Below, in pieces: positions 9,732 through 17,936 of a DNA stretch of 64,000 nt. Position numbers and translations under genes: made by a program. The DNA is taken from contig NZ_CP054877.1 in assembly GCF_014706615.1 (NCBI RefSeq), positions 868,001 to 932,000 on the forward strand. Reading direction: 5' to 3'. Position 1 is the first letter of the stretch, and each line of letters starts with the position of its first letter. This DNA is from Candidatus Vesicomyosocius sp. SY067_SCS001. GTDB taxonomy: Bacteria > Pseudomonadota > Gammaproteobacteria > PS1 > Pseudothioglobaceae. The notes below the pieces were generated by a model. It was not told the DNA's origin, ran no database searches, and was given only the letters and a program-made list of their open reading frames with translations.

Positions 9732-9905
9732 CCATTCTTAAATTAATTTTTTGAACAACCAGCGTTTGATGACAAAAAACTAACTATATTTTCTATATTT
9801 TACTAATAAACAATTATGGAGTATTAGTTATCTTTACAACCACCATGTTCAAAATATTTGAGGAATATTTACCAAAAAATTTACCTTAACTTGGCTAAGA
9901 TTTCG

Positions 9906-9911
9906 TATAAT
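9906..9911 (+). promoter_or_regulatory. Possible -10 element for ridA
   Basis: A perfect TATAAT lies 30 bases before the ridA ATG. No convincing -35 hexamer stands at the right distance, so this is a tentative promoter. Confidence 0.35.
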
Positions 9912-9941
9912 TAATACATTCTAACTCAGGTACTCTTTATT

Positions 9942-10349
9942 ATGCAAAAACAGATTATTTCAACCGACAAAGCCCCTAAAGCAATCGGCACTTATTCTCA
10001 AGCAGTATGTATTACTGGAGGATCTATCATTTACTTATCTGGACAAATTCCTTTAATACCAGAAACAATGAAAATAATCAGTGGAGATATTGGTGAACAA
10101 ATTAATCAAGTTTTTAAAAATATAATAGCTGTTTGTCGTCAATCTAATGGTGACTTAAAGGATATTGTAAAACTAAATATCTACCTAACTGATCTAAATA
10201 ATTTTCCAAAAGTTAACGAAATAATGTTCACCTATTTTAATGAACCATATCCCGCACGTGCAATGATCGGTGTTAATGAACTACCTAAAAAATCCATGGT
10301 TGAAATAGATGGGATTATGGCAATAGAACCCTGTGATTACACCTACTAA
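9942..10349 (+). CDS. ridA: RidA family reactive imine/enamine deaminase
   Basis: RidA hydrolyses reactive 2-aminoacrylate and related imines from PLP enzymes, protecting the cell. The 135-residue product shows the YjgF/RidA pattern: APKAIGTYSQAV near the start, YLSGQIP, a conserved Arg in YPARAMIGV, and the end motif VEIDGIMA. Length is normal. It stands 51 bases upstream of recG in the same direction. Confidence 0.93.
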   Translation: MQKQIISTDKAPKAIGTYSQAVCITGGSIIYLSGQIPLIPETMKIISGDIGEQINQVFKNIIAVCRQSNGDLKDIVKLNIYLTDLNNFPKVNEIMFTYFNEPYPARAMIGVNELPKKSMVEIDGIMAIEPCDYTY

Positions 10350-10399
10350 AATAACTTAATAAAGCCCTCTAGTTTATTTAAACAAACTCCACCTATTTT

Positions 10400-12451
10400 A
10401 TGTATCAACTATCTAATTCAATTATTATATTAGATGGGTTAGGTCCAAAAACACAACAAAAACTAAACGCCATTGGTATTTTTAATTTGGAACATTTATT
10501 ATTTCAATTACCAACACGCTATCAAGATAAGACTAAACTAGTTAAATTAAACCAAGTCCAAGTAGGTGATGAAGTATTAATTCAACTAACTATAAAGTAT
10601 ACCGAACAGGTGTCAACTCATCAGAAACAATTGTTATGCTATTTATCTGACTCTAATCACCAAAACTTATTACTTAGATTTTTTTATTTTAATCAATATC
10701 AAAAACAAAACTTTATTCGTGGTGATATCATCCAATGCTTTGGTGAGATAAAAATGGGTCAAAATAGCTTAGAAATACACCATCCTGAATATAGATTAAT
10801 CTCTAAAGGACAAGCTAATTTACTAGAAAAAACACTTAGCCCTATCTATCCATTAACCACCAATATTCGTCAAGCACAAATGAAGAAATGGATAGGTATT
10901 GCATTAGAAGTTTTTCAACAATCAGATTTGTCTGATCATTTTAAAAATCTAACAAACAATGCCATGCCTACTCTTAAGCAGGCTTTAAATACATTACATC
11001 ACCCTAAATTTGATGATGATATCAAACAAATCGCTAATTTTAAGCACCTTTCACAGCAACGCTTGATTATTGAAGAGTTATGTGCACAACGCCTTAGCCT
11101 ACTCAAGCTCAAAAGCAAACATAAATCCAAAACATCCAATATATTTAAAATAAAAAATAACCTAACTCAAAAAGCATTAAATACCTTAAAATTTCAACTT
11201 ACCCAAGCACAACAACGTTGTATCAATGACATTAATTCAGATCTTAGTTCAAACCATCCAATGCTTAGACTATTGCAAGGTGATGTAGGATCAGGCAAAA
11301 CTATTATAGCTGTATTTGCTTGTTTACAAGCAATCGAAAATGGCTTTCAAACAACTATCATTGCACCAACTGAAATACTAGTTGCACAACATTTACAAGG
11401 ATTCTCAAAATACCTAACTCCTTTAGGTATTGAAATTGCGTTTTTAACTGACTCACAAAGTGCAATACAAAAATCCAAACAACTTGAAAAAATTAACACA
11501 AATACAGCAAGAATTATCATTGGCACCCACGTATTACTCCAAACCAAAGTTGTTTTTGATAAACTAGGTTTAGTAATTATTAATGAACAACACAAATTTG
11601 GTATACATCAATGCTTATCTCTTGTACAAAAATCGCATAATACACCTCATCAGCTAGTCATAACTACCACTCCTATTCCAAGATCATTAACTATTAGTGC
11701 TTATGCAGATTTAGACTACTCAATAATTGATGAATTACCACCTGGCAGAACGCCAACTAACACTATTGTAATTGGAAATAATAAAAAAAATAAAGTAATT
11801 GAAAAAATCAAACAAGTTTGTAATACTGGTAATCAAGTATATTGGATATGTACGCTGATTGAAGAATCAGAAATACTCCGTACTGAATCTGCTATCAATA
11901 CCCATAATTATCTAAAAAAAAAATTAGAAGGATTAAATGTAGTACTAATTTATGGAGGAATGCACAAACACAAAAAATCTAAAATTATAGCACAATTCTT
12001 AAAAGGTAAAATTGACATTTTAGTTACTACTACAGAGATTGAAGCAGGTATTAATATTATTAATACATCACTCATGGTCATTGAAAATTCTGAAAGACTA
12101 GGGCTTACACAATTACACCAATTACGTAGTCGCGTAGGACGAAGTCTTGACGCTAGTATTTGTATTCTAATGTATCAAACGCCACTCAGTTATAATGCTC
12201 TTGAACGACTTGACATCTTAAGAAAAACAAATGATGGATTTAAAATTGCACTAAAAGACCTAGAACTTCGTGGCCCTAGTGAGATTCTAGGAACACAACA
12301 GATAGGCATAGCTAATATGAAAATTGCCAATATTGTGCGTGATAAGTATTTGCTAAAACAAGTACAGTCTTACTCAAAACAATTATTAAAATTAAACAAA
12401 AATAAACAACAAATACTTATTACTCGTTGGAGTACTGATGATAACAGCTAA
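10400..12451 (+). CDS. recG: ATP-dependent DNA helicase RecG, with eroded motifs
   Basis: RecG remodels stalled replication forks and branched DNA. The 683-residue product has the N-terminal wedge domain, helicase domains and C-terminal TRG-like region in normal order and near normal length. Walker A is intact (GDVGSGKT, 294-301). Several near-invariant motifs are changed relative to E. coli: DEQH is NEQH (Asn395), TATPIPRT is TTTPIPRS, HGRM is YGGM, VIEVGVDVPNA is EIEAGINIINT, and LRGRVGRG is LRSRVGRS (Ser577, Ser582). The frame is open throughout, so this is either a recently relaxed gene or a protein with altered activity. Confidence 0.9.
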   Translation: MYQLSNSIIILDGLGPKTQQKLNAIGIFNLEHLLFQLPTRYQDKTKLVKLNQVQVGDEVLIQLTIKYTEQVSTHQKQLLCYLSDSNHQNLLLRFFYFNQYQKQNFIRGDIIQCFGEIKMGQNSLEIHHPEYRLISKGQANLLEKTLSPIYPLTTNIRQAQMKKWIGIALEVFQQSDLSDHFKNLTNNAMPTLKQALNTLHHPKFDDDIKQIANFKHLSQQRLIIEELCAQRLSLLKLKSKHKSKTSNIFKIKNNLTQKALNTLKFQLTQAQQRCINDINSDLSSNHPMLRLLQGDVGSGKTIIAVFACLQAIENGFQTTIIAPTEILVAQHLQGFSKYLTPLGIEIAFLTDSQSAIQKSKQLEKINTNTARIIIGTHVLLQTKVVFDKLGLVIINEQHKFGIHQCLSLVQKSHNTPHQLVITTTPIPRSLTISAYADLDYSIIDELPPGRTPTNTIVIGNNKKNKVIEKIKQVCNTGNQVYWICTLIEESEILRTESAINTHNYLKKKLEGLNVVLIYGGMHKHKKSKIIAQFLKGKIDILVTTTEIEAGINIINTSLMVIENSERLGLTQLHQLRSRVGRSLDASICILMYQTPLSYNALERLDILRKTNDGFKIALKDLELRGPSEILGTQQIGIANMKIANIVRDKYLLKQVQSYSKQLLKLNKNKQQILITRWSTDDNS

Positions 12452-12497
12452 TATGGTAATATTTAAAAGTATTTGATTGACATAAAATACTATAATT

Positions 12498-12974
12498 ATG
12501 TTTAACACAAAAAATTTAATATGGACAAGCTTAAATCAAATTAGAAATATACCTGATCACATTCTTGCTTGGCTTGATGATTATCAATCCTTAACCGCTA
12601 AACTAAAACAAAAATTTAATCGATTTTCAGTTAATATTTTATCACAAGAAGAATCCATTCCACATGCTGATGAAATAAAATTGCTTGATTGGTACAGCCA
12701 ATTTGTTGTACGTGAAGTAGAGCTTTTAGGAAATGATCAAGTTATTGTATTTGCTAGGTCAATCATCCCCATTACTAACAACACACAAAGCTTATTAAAA
12801 ATTGGTAATCACCCTTTAGGTGAAATATTGTTTAATGATGCAAATATTAAACGCGGTCAATTACAAGTTACCTATACACATGGAACTTGGGGTAGAAGAT
12901 CTCTCCTTACCATTGGTTCAACTCAAATATTGGTGAGTGAATTTTTTATAAAAACTAATAAATTAATTAGTTGA
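12498..12974 (+). CDS. ubiC: Chorismate pyruvate-lyase UbiC
   Basis: UbiC splits chorismate into 4-hydroxybenzoate and pyruvate, the first committed step of ubiquinone synthesis. The 158-residue product has the family features VREVEL, VFARSIIP, PLGEILF and WGRRS with the active-site Arg and Glu positions present. The length is normal. It follows recG after 46 bases. Ring hydroxylation later in the pathway may use the UbiH-type enzyme at 47.8 kb. Confidence 0.88.
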   Translation: MFNTKNLIWTSLNQIRNIPDHILAWLDDYQSLTAKLKQKFNRFSVNILSQEESIPHADEIKLLDWYSQFVVREVELLGNDQVIVFARSIIPITNNTQSLLKIGNHPLGEILFNDANIKRGQLQVTYTHGTWGRRSLLTIGSTQILVSEFFIKTNKLIS

Positions 12975-13057
12975 TTCAAGCTTTGATATATATATTAATA
13001 TATTTGAATGATATTCTTTCCAACCTCTAGTTAGCAATCCATAATTAAAATAATTAA

Positions 13058-13103
13058 CTTAATATTATTGAATAATTTATCAGATAAAATTGATAATATT
13101 AAG
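13058..13103. repeat. Inverted repeat, 11-bp arms
   Basis: Arms 13058-13068 (cttaatattat) and 13093-13103 are perfect complements around a 24-base loop. It lies 84 bases after ubiC without a following T tract, so a terminator role is uncertain. Confidence 0.5.
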
Positions 13104-13346
13104 CTATTTTTAGCGGTATTTTTGATATATAAATTGAAAATTTATCCATTATTTACGCTTAATCTTATCTTGCAATCTATTACATTAAAAAATAGACAAG
13201 TTCTAATTTTGACAATTAACAAAAACAAAACCAGCCAATAGCTATTTTATAACAAGCTTAAAAGTGCAACAAAAAAGATCAATCGATTGAAAACATACTA
13301 ATAACAAACAACAGACAAGCTCACTTTGAATGATTTAACACGGTAA

Positions 13347-13410
13347 ACTGTAAAACAGTATTTGCTGTTTTAAGTGTTCTTAACTCGTCTCTATTTTAAC
13401 GGTAAAATAG
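13347..13410 (+). promoter_or_regulatory. Hairpin chain in the trpG leader
   Basis: Three short hairpins are visible. actgt/acagt (13347-13359) competes for the same bases with aaaacag/ctgtttt (13352-13371), which ends in four T. A third perfect hairpin, ctatttta/taaaatag with loop acgg (13391-13410), ends eight bases before the chosen trpG ATG. The competing pair resembles an attenuator, but no leader peptide rich in Trp codons is visible, so the role is open. Confidence 0.3.
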
Positions 13411-13418
13411 CACATATT

Positions 13419-14006
13419 ATGTTGCTTATGATTGACAATTACGACTCATTTACCTATAATCTAGTGCAGTATTTTGGTGAGTTAGGACAAACTGTTGAAG
13501 TGTACCGTAACGATGAAATTACAATACATGACATTGAAAAACTTATGCCTGAATTTTTGGTAATTTCACCAGGCCCTTACGCACCAAACGAAGCAGGAAT
13601 TTCAATTGAAGTTATTAAGTATTTTTCTAAGAAAATACCAATCTTAGGTGTATGTCTAGGGTTCCAAGCTATAGTTCAGGCTTTTGGTGGACATATTATT
13701 GGTGCAAAAAAAATTATGCATGGGAAGGTGTCTAAAATTTATCATACCAACAAAGGTGTATTTACAAGCCTCAAAAATCCACTCAATGCAACACGCTATC
13801 ATTCATTAGTAGCACAACAATCAACTTTACCGAAATGCTTTGAAGTTACCTCATGGACCAAAAATAACAAAGGAGAAGTAGACGAAATTATGGGCGTTAG
13901 ACATAAAAAATTTGCTACTGAGGGAGTCCAATTCCATCCGGAATCAATTTTAACCGAACAGGGTCATGAAATCTTAAATAATTTTTTAATAAGGAGGGCT
14001 TTATAA
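13419..14006 (+). CDS. trpG: Anthranilate / aminodeoxychorismate synthase glutamine amidotransferase subunit
   Basis: This class I amidotransferase supplies ammonia to anthranilate synthase (Trp) or aminodeoxychorismate synthase (folate). The product shows [25 protein letters not shown], the nucleophile GVCLGFQA and the catalytic His-Glu FHPES. I chose the ATG at 13419 (second option 13428) because the family starts M[10 protein letters not shown]; a GTG at 13374 would add an unrelated extension. The synthase partner (trpE or pabB) is not adjacent, so TrpG and PabA cannot be told apart. The rhodanese gene follows after three bases. Confidence 0.9.
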   Translation: MLLMIDNYDSFTYNLVQYFGELGQTVEVYRNDEITIHDIEKLMPEFLVISPGPYAPNEAGISIEVIKYFSKKIPILGVCLGFQAIVQAFGGHIIGAKKIMHGKVSKIYHTNKGVFTSLKNPLNATRYHSLVAQQSTLPKCFEVTSWTKNNKGEVDEIMGVRHKKFATEGVQFHPESILTEQGHEILNNFLIRRAL

Positions 14007-14009
14007 ATC

Positions 14010-14429
14010 ATGAAAATATTTGAATTCTTATTTGCTAACGAGCAAATATTTACAACCATTACACTTATACTATTAATTGCTTTACTTATTGGTAATATTG
14101 TTGTTGATAAATTAAAAAAATATAAAGATATTGACCCTAATGGAGCAGTTACACTTATGGATAATAACAATCTAATTCTATTAGATGTTAGAGAAGAAAA
14201 AGAGAGAAAGGTCGGATATATTGATGGTGATATTCACATTCCACTTGCTAATGTTAAAAGTAAATTGTTTTCACTAGATAAGCACAAAAAAGTACTAGTT
14301 TATTGTCGTAGCGGCTCTCGTTCAGCATATATTTCTGGACTATTGACACGCAATAAATTTGTGAATGTATACAACTTAAAAGGAGGGTTTAAAGCATGGA
14401 AAAAAGCCAAACTACCCATTAAAACATAA
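14010..14429 (+). CDS. Membrane-anchored rhodanese-like protein (YibN type)
   Basis: The 139-residue product has an N-terminal transmembrane helix (about residues 12-32) and a rhodanese domain with LLDVREEKER and the active-site loop YCRSGSRSA, containing the catalytic Cys. Rhodaneses move sulfane sulfur; the substrate of this branch is not established. The order yibN-grxC-(secB)-gpsA is conserved in gammaproteobacteria and is kept here without secB. An AAGGAGG inside the end of trpG (from about 13991) is the likely, rather distant, ribosome-binding site. Confidence 0.88.
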   Translation: MKIFEFLFANEQIFTTITLILLIALLIGNIVVDKLKKYKDIDPNGAVTLMDNNNLILLDVREEKERKVGYIDGDIHIPLANVKSKLFSLDKHKKVLVYCRSGSRSAYISGLLTRNKFVNVYNLKGGFKAWKKAKLPIKT

Positions 14430-14435
14430 CAAACA

Positions 14436-14690
14436 ATGAAAAAAAATATTATTTATTGCTCAGATTCTTGTTTTTTTTGCCAAAAAGCTTACCAATTACT
14501 TGAAAAAAAAGGTATTCCTTTTAAGAAACACTACGTTAGGACACAAGTCGACTGGAATGAAGTGAAAGAAAAAACAAATAGAACAACCGTTCCACAAATA
14601 TTTATTAATAACTTCTATATAGGAGGATTTGATGACTTATCAGCTGCAGAACAATCCGGAAAATTAGATGAAATTTTAAATAAACCATGA
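14436..14690 (+). CDS. grxC: Glutaredoxin 3 with a CFFC active site
   Basis: Glutaredoxins reduce disulfides with glutathione in the cytoplasm. The 84-residue product has the normal fold markers TTVPQIFIN and GGFDDL. The active site reads Cys12-Phe-Phe-Cys15 in place of the usual CPYC, and there is an extra Cys8. Loss of the active-site proline is unusual for the family and should alter redox potential. It sits six bases after the rhodanese gene and overlaps gpsA by four bases. Confidence 0.92.
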   Translation: MKKNIIYCSDSCFFCQKAYQLLEKKGIPFKKHYVRTQVDWNEVKEKTNRTTVPQIFINNFYIGGFDDLSAAEQSGKLDEILNKP

Positions 14691-15670
14691 GTAATAACCT
14701 TAGCATCATTGGTGCTGGTGCTTGGGGAAGTGCCTTAGCCATTGCCCTTTATGATAACTTTGATACAATTTATCTACACACCCACACTCAAGCTAACATC
14801 AAAAAATTAAAATCAAAACATTCAGCATTATCCATACCCTATCCTAACAATGTAAAAATTGCTTATGATTTATATAAATTACAAAATTCTAAAAACATAC
14901 TAATTACCACACCTAGCTACGCATTTTCTGAAATTTTAGAAAAAATAAAGCCATTCATTAATCATACTCATAAAATTGCTTGGGGTACAAAGGGTTTTGA
15001 TACAACTAAAAGATGTTTTTTATATGAAAGTTTCAAACGTTTATTCCCAAATCATAATGGGTGTGTTATCTCTGGGCCAAGTTTTGCATTTGAAGTAGCA
15101 TTAAATAAACCTACCGCATTAGTCGTGGCATCTGTTGATGAAAATACCAGAAATCACTTTGCAAAATTAATACAAACAAACACCTTGCGTACTTATACCA
15201 ATGCTGACATTATCGGTGTAGAAGTTGGCGGATCAGTTAAAAATATCCTAGCCATCGCCGCAGGTATTACTTCTGGATTAAAATATGGTTTTAACACTCA
15301 AGCAGCCTTAATCGCTAGAGGCTTATCAGAGATGTCACGCTTAGGAAAAAGTCTTGGTGCAAAAAATTCTACTTTTATTGGCTTATCTGGTTTAGGAGAT
15401 TTAGTACTTACTTGTTCAGATAATCTATCTAGAAACAGGAGATTTGGCCAAGAATTAGTTAACAACTATAATATCAAAAATGCATTAATCAAGGTAGGGG
15501 GTACAGTTGAAGGACTTAATACACTTGATCTTATTTTGTCTATTGCCAATAAAAAAAAAGTAGAAATGCCAATTTGTGAGCAGGTTTATCAGATTACTCA
15601 AGGAAATATAACCCCTACTGAAGCAGTTAATTATTTAATGTCTAGAGAGCAACAACAAAATAACGAATGA
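14687..15670 (+). CDS. gpsA: Glycerol-3-phosphate dehydrogenase [NAD(P)+]
   Basis: GpsA makes sn-glycerol 3-phosphate from dihydroxyacetone phosphate for phospholipid synthesis. The 327-residue product has the nucleotide-binding motif IGAGAWGSALA near the start, the SGPSFAFEVA motif, the catalytic Lys in VEVGGSVKNILAIAAG and GLSGLGDLVLTC. Length and motifs are normal. It is coupled on both sides by four-base overlaps. Its product feeds PlsY (30.8 kb) in this window. Confidence 0.96.
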   Translation: MSNNLSIIGAGAWGSALAIALYDNFDTIYLHTHTQANIKKLKSKHSALSIPYPNNVKIAYDLYKLQNSKNILITTPSYAFSEILEKIKPFINHTHKIAWGTKGFDTTKRCFLYESFKRLFPNHNGCVISGPSFAFEVALNKPTALVVASVDENTRNHFAKLIQTNTLRTYTNADIIGVEVGGSVKNILAIAAGITSGLKYGFNTQAALIARGLSEMSRLGKSLGAKNSTFIGLSGLGDLVLTCSDNLSRNRRFGQELVNNYNIKNALIKVGGTVEGLNTLDLILSIANKKKVEMPICEQVYQITQGNITPTEAVNYLMSREQQQNNE

Positions 15671-16194
15671 AATTAGATCTACTTAGACACGGAATACCTG
15701 TTGGTGGGCATATTTATCGTGGCAACCAAAATGATCCTATTAGCAAAAATGGTTGGCAACAGATGCTCAAATCTACTCAAGGAGGATCATGGGATTACAT
15801 TGCCAGTTCACCCTTAATACGTTGTGCTAAATTTGCTAAGTATTTATCCAAAAAACAAAGTATTTATTACGAAATTATTAATAATTTTGAAGAATTGGGT
15901 TTTGGTGATTGGCAGGGTAAAAATGTTAATTCTATTGGTCTAAAATTAGTTAATAATTTTAGACAAGATCCTATTAATCATCAACCACCTAATGCAGAAA
16001 ACCTTTATGATTTTCAATCACGGGTTTTATCTTCCTTTGAAGATATTAAACTTCATCATACCAATAAATCAGTATTAATTATAGCGCACGCTGGTGTTAT
16101 TCGAATAATTAAATCTTACTTATTAAGCCTACCCGTTGAAAAAATATTTACAATGGAAGTTTCTTGTGCATCCAGTGAACGTTTTACTATTTAG
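15667..16194 (+). CDS. Histidine phosphatase family protein (alpha-ribazole phosphatase-like)
   Basis: The 175-residue product has the histidine-phosphatase core: LLRHG at residues 5-9 with the phosphohistidine, SSPLIRC with the second Arg, the Glu of FEELGFGDWQG, and AHAGVIR with the late His. The ELxFGxWxG stretch is typical of CobC-like alpha-ribazole phosphatases. No cobalamin gene is nearby and the substrate cannot be fixed from sequence. It overlaps gpsA by four bases and ends the trpG run. Confidence 0.8.
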   Translation: MKLDLLRHGIPVGGHIYRGNQNDPISKNGWQQMLKSTQGGSWDYIASSPLIRCAKFAKYLSKKQSIYYEIINNFEELGFGDWQGKNVNSIGLKLVNNFRQDPINHQPPNAENLYDFQSRVLSSFEDIKLHHTNKSVLIIAHAGVIRIIKSYLLSLPVEKIFTMEVSCASSERFTI

Positions 16195-16487
16195 TATCTT
16201 ACTTCTTAGTAAAACTCTTTTAATTCAATCAAATTAATTTCAAAAATTAGGATCATAACTAAATTCTCTTAAAACACCATATTTTAGATAAATTAAAATA
16301 GACATAATAAGCTCAATAATTTCTATCCTATTACTAATATTTCTTTACCATGATGGTTTTTAAGAAGGATTACCCTAAAATTAGCTTGATTATACAAAAC
16401 AAATATAAATGTATAATAAGCTTGTATTCAATCTAAAAAATACACTAATTGATAGACAATAATAACCTATATCTATTTTAAAAGAAC

Positions 16488-16883
16488 TTAACGCTTAGAA
16501 AATTGCTCGCTCTTACGTGCTTTCTTACGACCAACTTTCTTACGTTCTACAATTCTAGCGTCTCGTGTTACAAAACCTGCTTTACGTAATACACCCCGTA
16601 AATCATTGTTGTATGCAATAAGTGCACGAGTCACTCCCAATCTAATCGCGCCAGCTTGGCCTGTATCACCACCACCTTTAACCATAATATTAAAATCAAA
16701 TTTATCTTTCATATCAGACGTATCTAATGGTTGATTAATAATCATTGAAGAAGTTTCACGTCCAAAATATTCATTCATTGGACGTTTATTAACTATAAAA
16801 ACACCTTTTCCTTTACTCATATAAACACGAGCTACTGATGTTTTTCTTCTACCTGTTGCATAATAAATTTCTGTTTTTACCAT
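16488..16883 (-). CDS. rpsI: 30S ribosomal protein S9
   Basis: S9 reaches the P site of the small subunit with its C-terminal tail, here ending in the conserved QFSKR. The product begins [20 protein letters not shown] and contains [17 protein letters not shown] chose the ATG at 16883 because AAGGTG lies nine bases upstream; the longer GTG start at 16895 is itself part of that ribosome-binding site. It follows rplM by 13 bases, the universal rplM-rpsI pair. Confidence 0.97.
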   Translation of the reverse strand: MVKTEIYYATGRRKTSVARVYMSKGKGVFIVNKRPMNEYFGRETSSMIINQPLDTSDMKDKFDFNIMVKGGGDTGQAGAIRLGVTRALIAYNNDLRGVLRKAGFVTRDARIVERKKVGRKKARKSEQFSKR

Positions 16884-16896
16884 AATGTTTTTCACC

Positions 16897-17325
16897 TTAA
16901 ATATCTAATACTTTAGGTTGTTGTGCACCGTGTGTGTGCTCACTGTTTACAAAAACTTTCATTTTTTTAAACATATCTCTTCCTAAAGGACCTTTTGGCA
17001 ACATACCCCTCACCGCTTTATTGATAATTATCTCTGGATTTTTGGTCTGTAAGTCTTTGAACGCTATTGATTTTAAGTTACCAACATATCCTGTATGGTG
17101 ATAATATATTTTGTCTTCAAATTTATTACCTGTTACCTTAATTTTTGAGGCATTAATGACAACAATATAATCACCAATATCCGTATGTGGTGTATATTCA
17201 GGTTTATGTTTGCCACGAAGACGAAAAGCAATTTTAGTTGCTAAACGACCTAAGGTTTGACCATCAGCATCAATGAGTAACCAATCTCTTTTGACTTCGT
17301 GTGCTTTAGCGCTAAATGTTTTCAT
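16897..17325 (-). CDS. rplM: 50S ribosomal protein L13
   Basis: L13 is an early-assembling large-subunit protein. The 142-residue product has [19 protein letters not shown], the basic [11 protein letters not shown] segment and [10 protein letters not shown], all characteristic. Length is normal. It is the first gene of the rplM-rpsI unit; its promoter must lie in the long spacer upstream, which also holds two strong palindromes. Confidence 0.98.
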   Translation of the reverse strand: MKTFSAKAHEVKRDWLLIDADGQTLGRLATKIAFRLRGKHKPEYTPHTDIGDYIVVINASKIKVTGNKFEDKIYYHHTGYVGNLKSIAFKDLQTKNPEIIINKAVRGMLPKGPLGRDMFKKMKVFVNSEHTHGAQQPKVLDI

Positions 17326-17630
17326 AATCCTATCTATAATTCATGTAAAATAAATGAATTATTATAATCATTTTGAACTTTAAATGTTTATCTATATTTA
17401 CTAATATAATTAATCACATCACTAGATGAACTGTTTAAAACAACTAAACCCAGTTAATTTATTCTATGCAATAAATCCAAAATCCACAAAAATAGTTAAA
17501 ACAGCGTTTTCTATGTTTACCTTTCCTATACAATATACGATACTCAAACATAGAAAAAATTAACATGAATACGGGCACTTATTACATCAAATAATTCACT
17601 CAAATATAACTCATTAACTACTCTTCACTT

Positions 17631-17654
17631 ATGTTATTACAATTGTAATAACAT
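17631..17654. repeat. 24-bp perfect palindrome
   Basis: The half-site atgttattacaa is followed directly by its perfect complement. It lies about 300 bases from either divergent gene start. Such a two-fold symmetric site could be an operator or a cruciform former; no known operator consensus is recognised. Confidence 0.6.
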
Positions 17655-17885
17655 CCATATTTATGCCTTAATAAAGGTTCTTTGCTTTTAATATGACCAA
17701 TATTTGCAGTTAATAATTAGTATTGTACTACATCAGTAAAGTGAATAAATGCAACTATAACGACATAGTTTAACACCACTGATACTAGCGTAACATATAG
17801 AATCATTCAAGTAACGCAGCTAATAAGTAATATTTTATTATTTAGTAATTATAAATATAATTAAAAATTAATATAGTTCGTTAAA

Positions 17886-17908
17886 ATTATACCTAAATTA
17901 GGTATAAT
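17886..17908 (+). promoter_or_regulatory. Palindromic promoter/operator of the DEAD-box gene
   Basis: A perfect inverted repeat (arms attatacctaa and ttaggtataat, one central base) contains a consensus -10 TATAAT at 17903-17908, 28 bases before the ATG. By symmetry the opposite strand carries TATAAT at 17886-17891, so the element could initiate both ways. A weak -35-like ttaaaa lies at 17881. Confidence 0.5.
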
Positions 17909-17936
17909 TCTGATCTTCATTTGTCTTATAAATCAC

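Larger units (their letters stand above)
12975..13418. other. Gene-free spacer with inverted repeats before trpG
   Basis: No gene is seen here. The stretch is AT-rich and carries an 11-bp-arm inverted repeat at 13058-13103. Close to trpG it holds a chain of small hairpins between 13347 and 13410, described separately. Confidence 0.6.
17326..17936. other. 611-base divergent spacer between rplM and the DEAD-box gene
   Basis: No gene is seen. It contains a 24-bp perfect palindrome at 17631-17654 and an 11-1-11 inverted repeat over the DEAD-box promoter at 17886-17908. The rest is AT-rich with no recognisable coding remnant. Confidence 0.6.

Noticed and set aside
16884-16895. GTG start giving four extra residues on S9
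   Set aside because: This GTG is part of the AAGGTG ribosome-binding site of the ATG at 16883, which gives the standard N-terminus.
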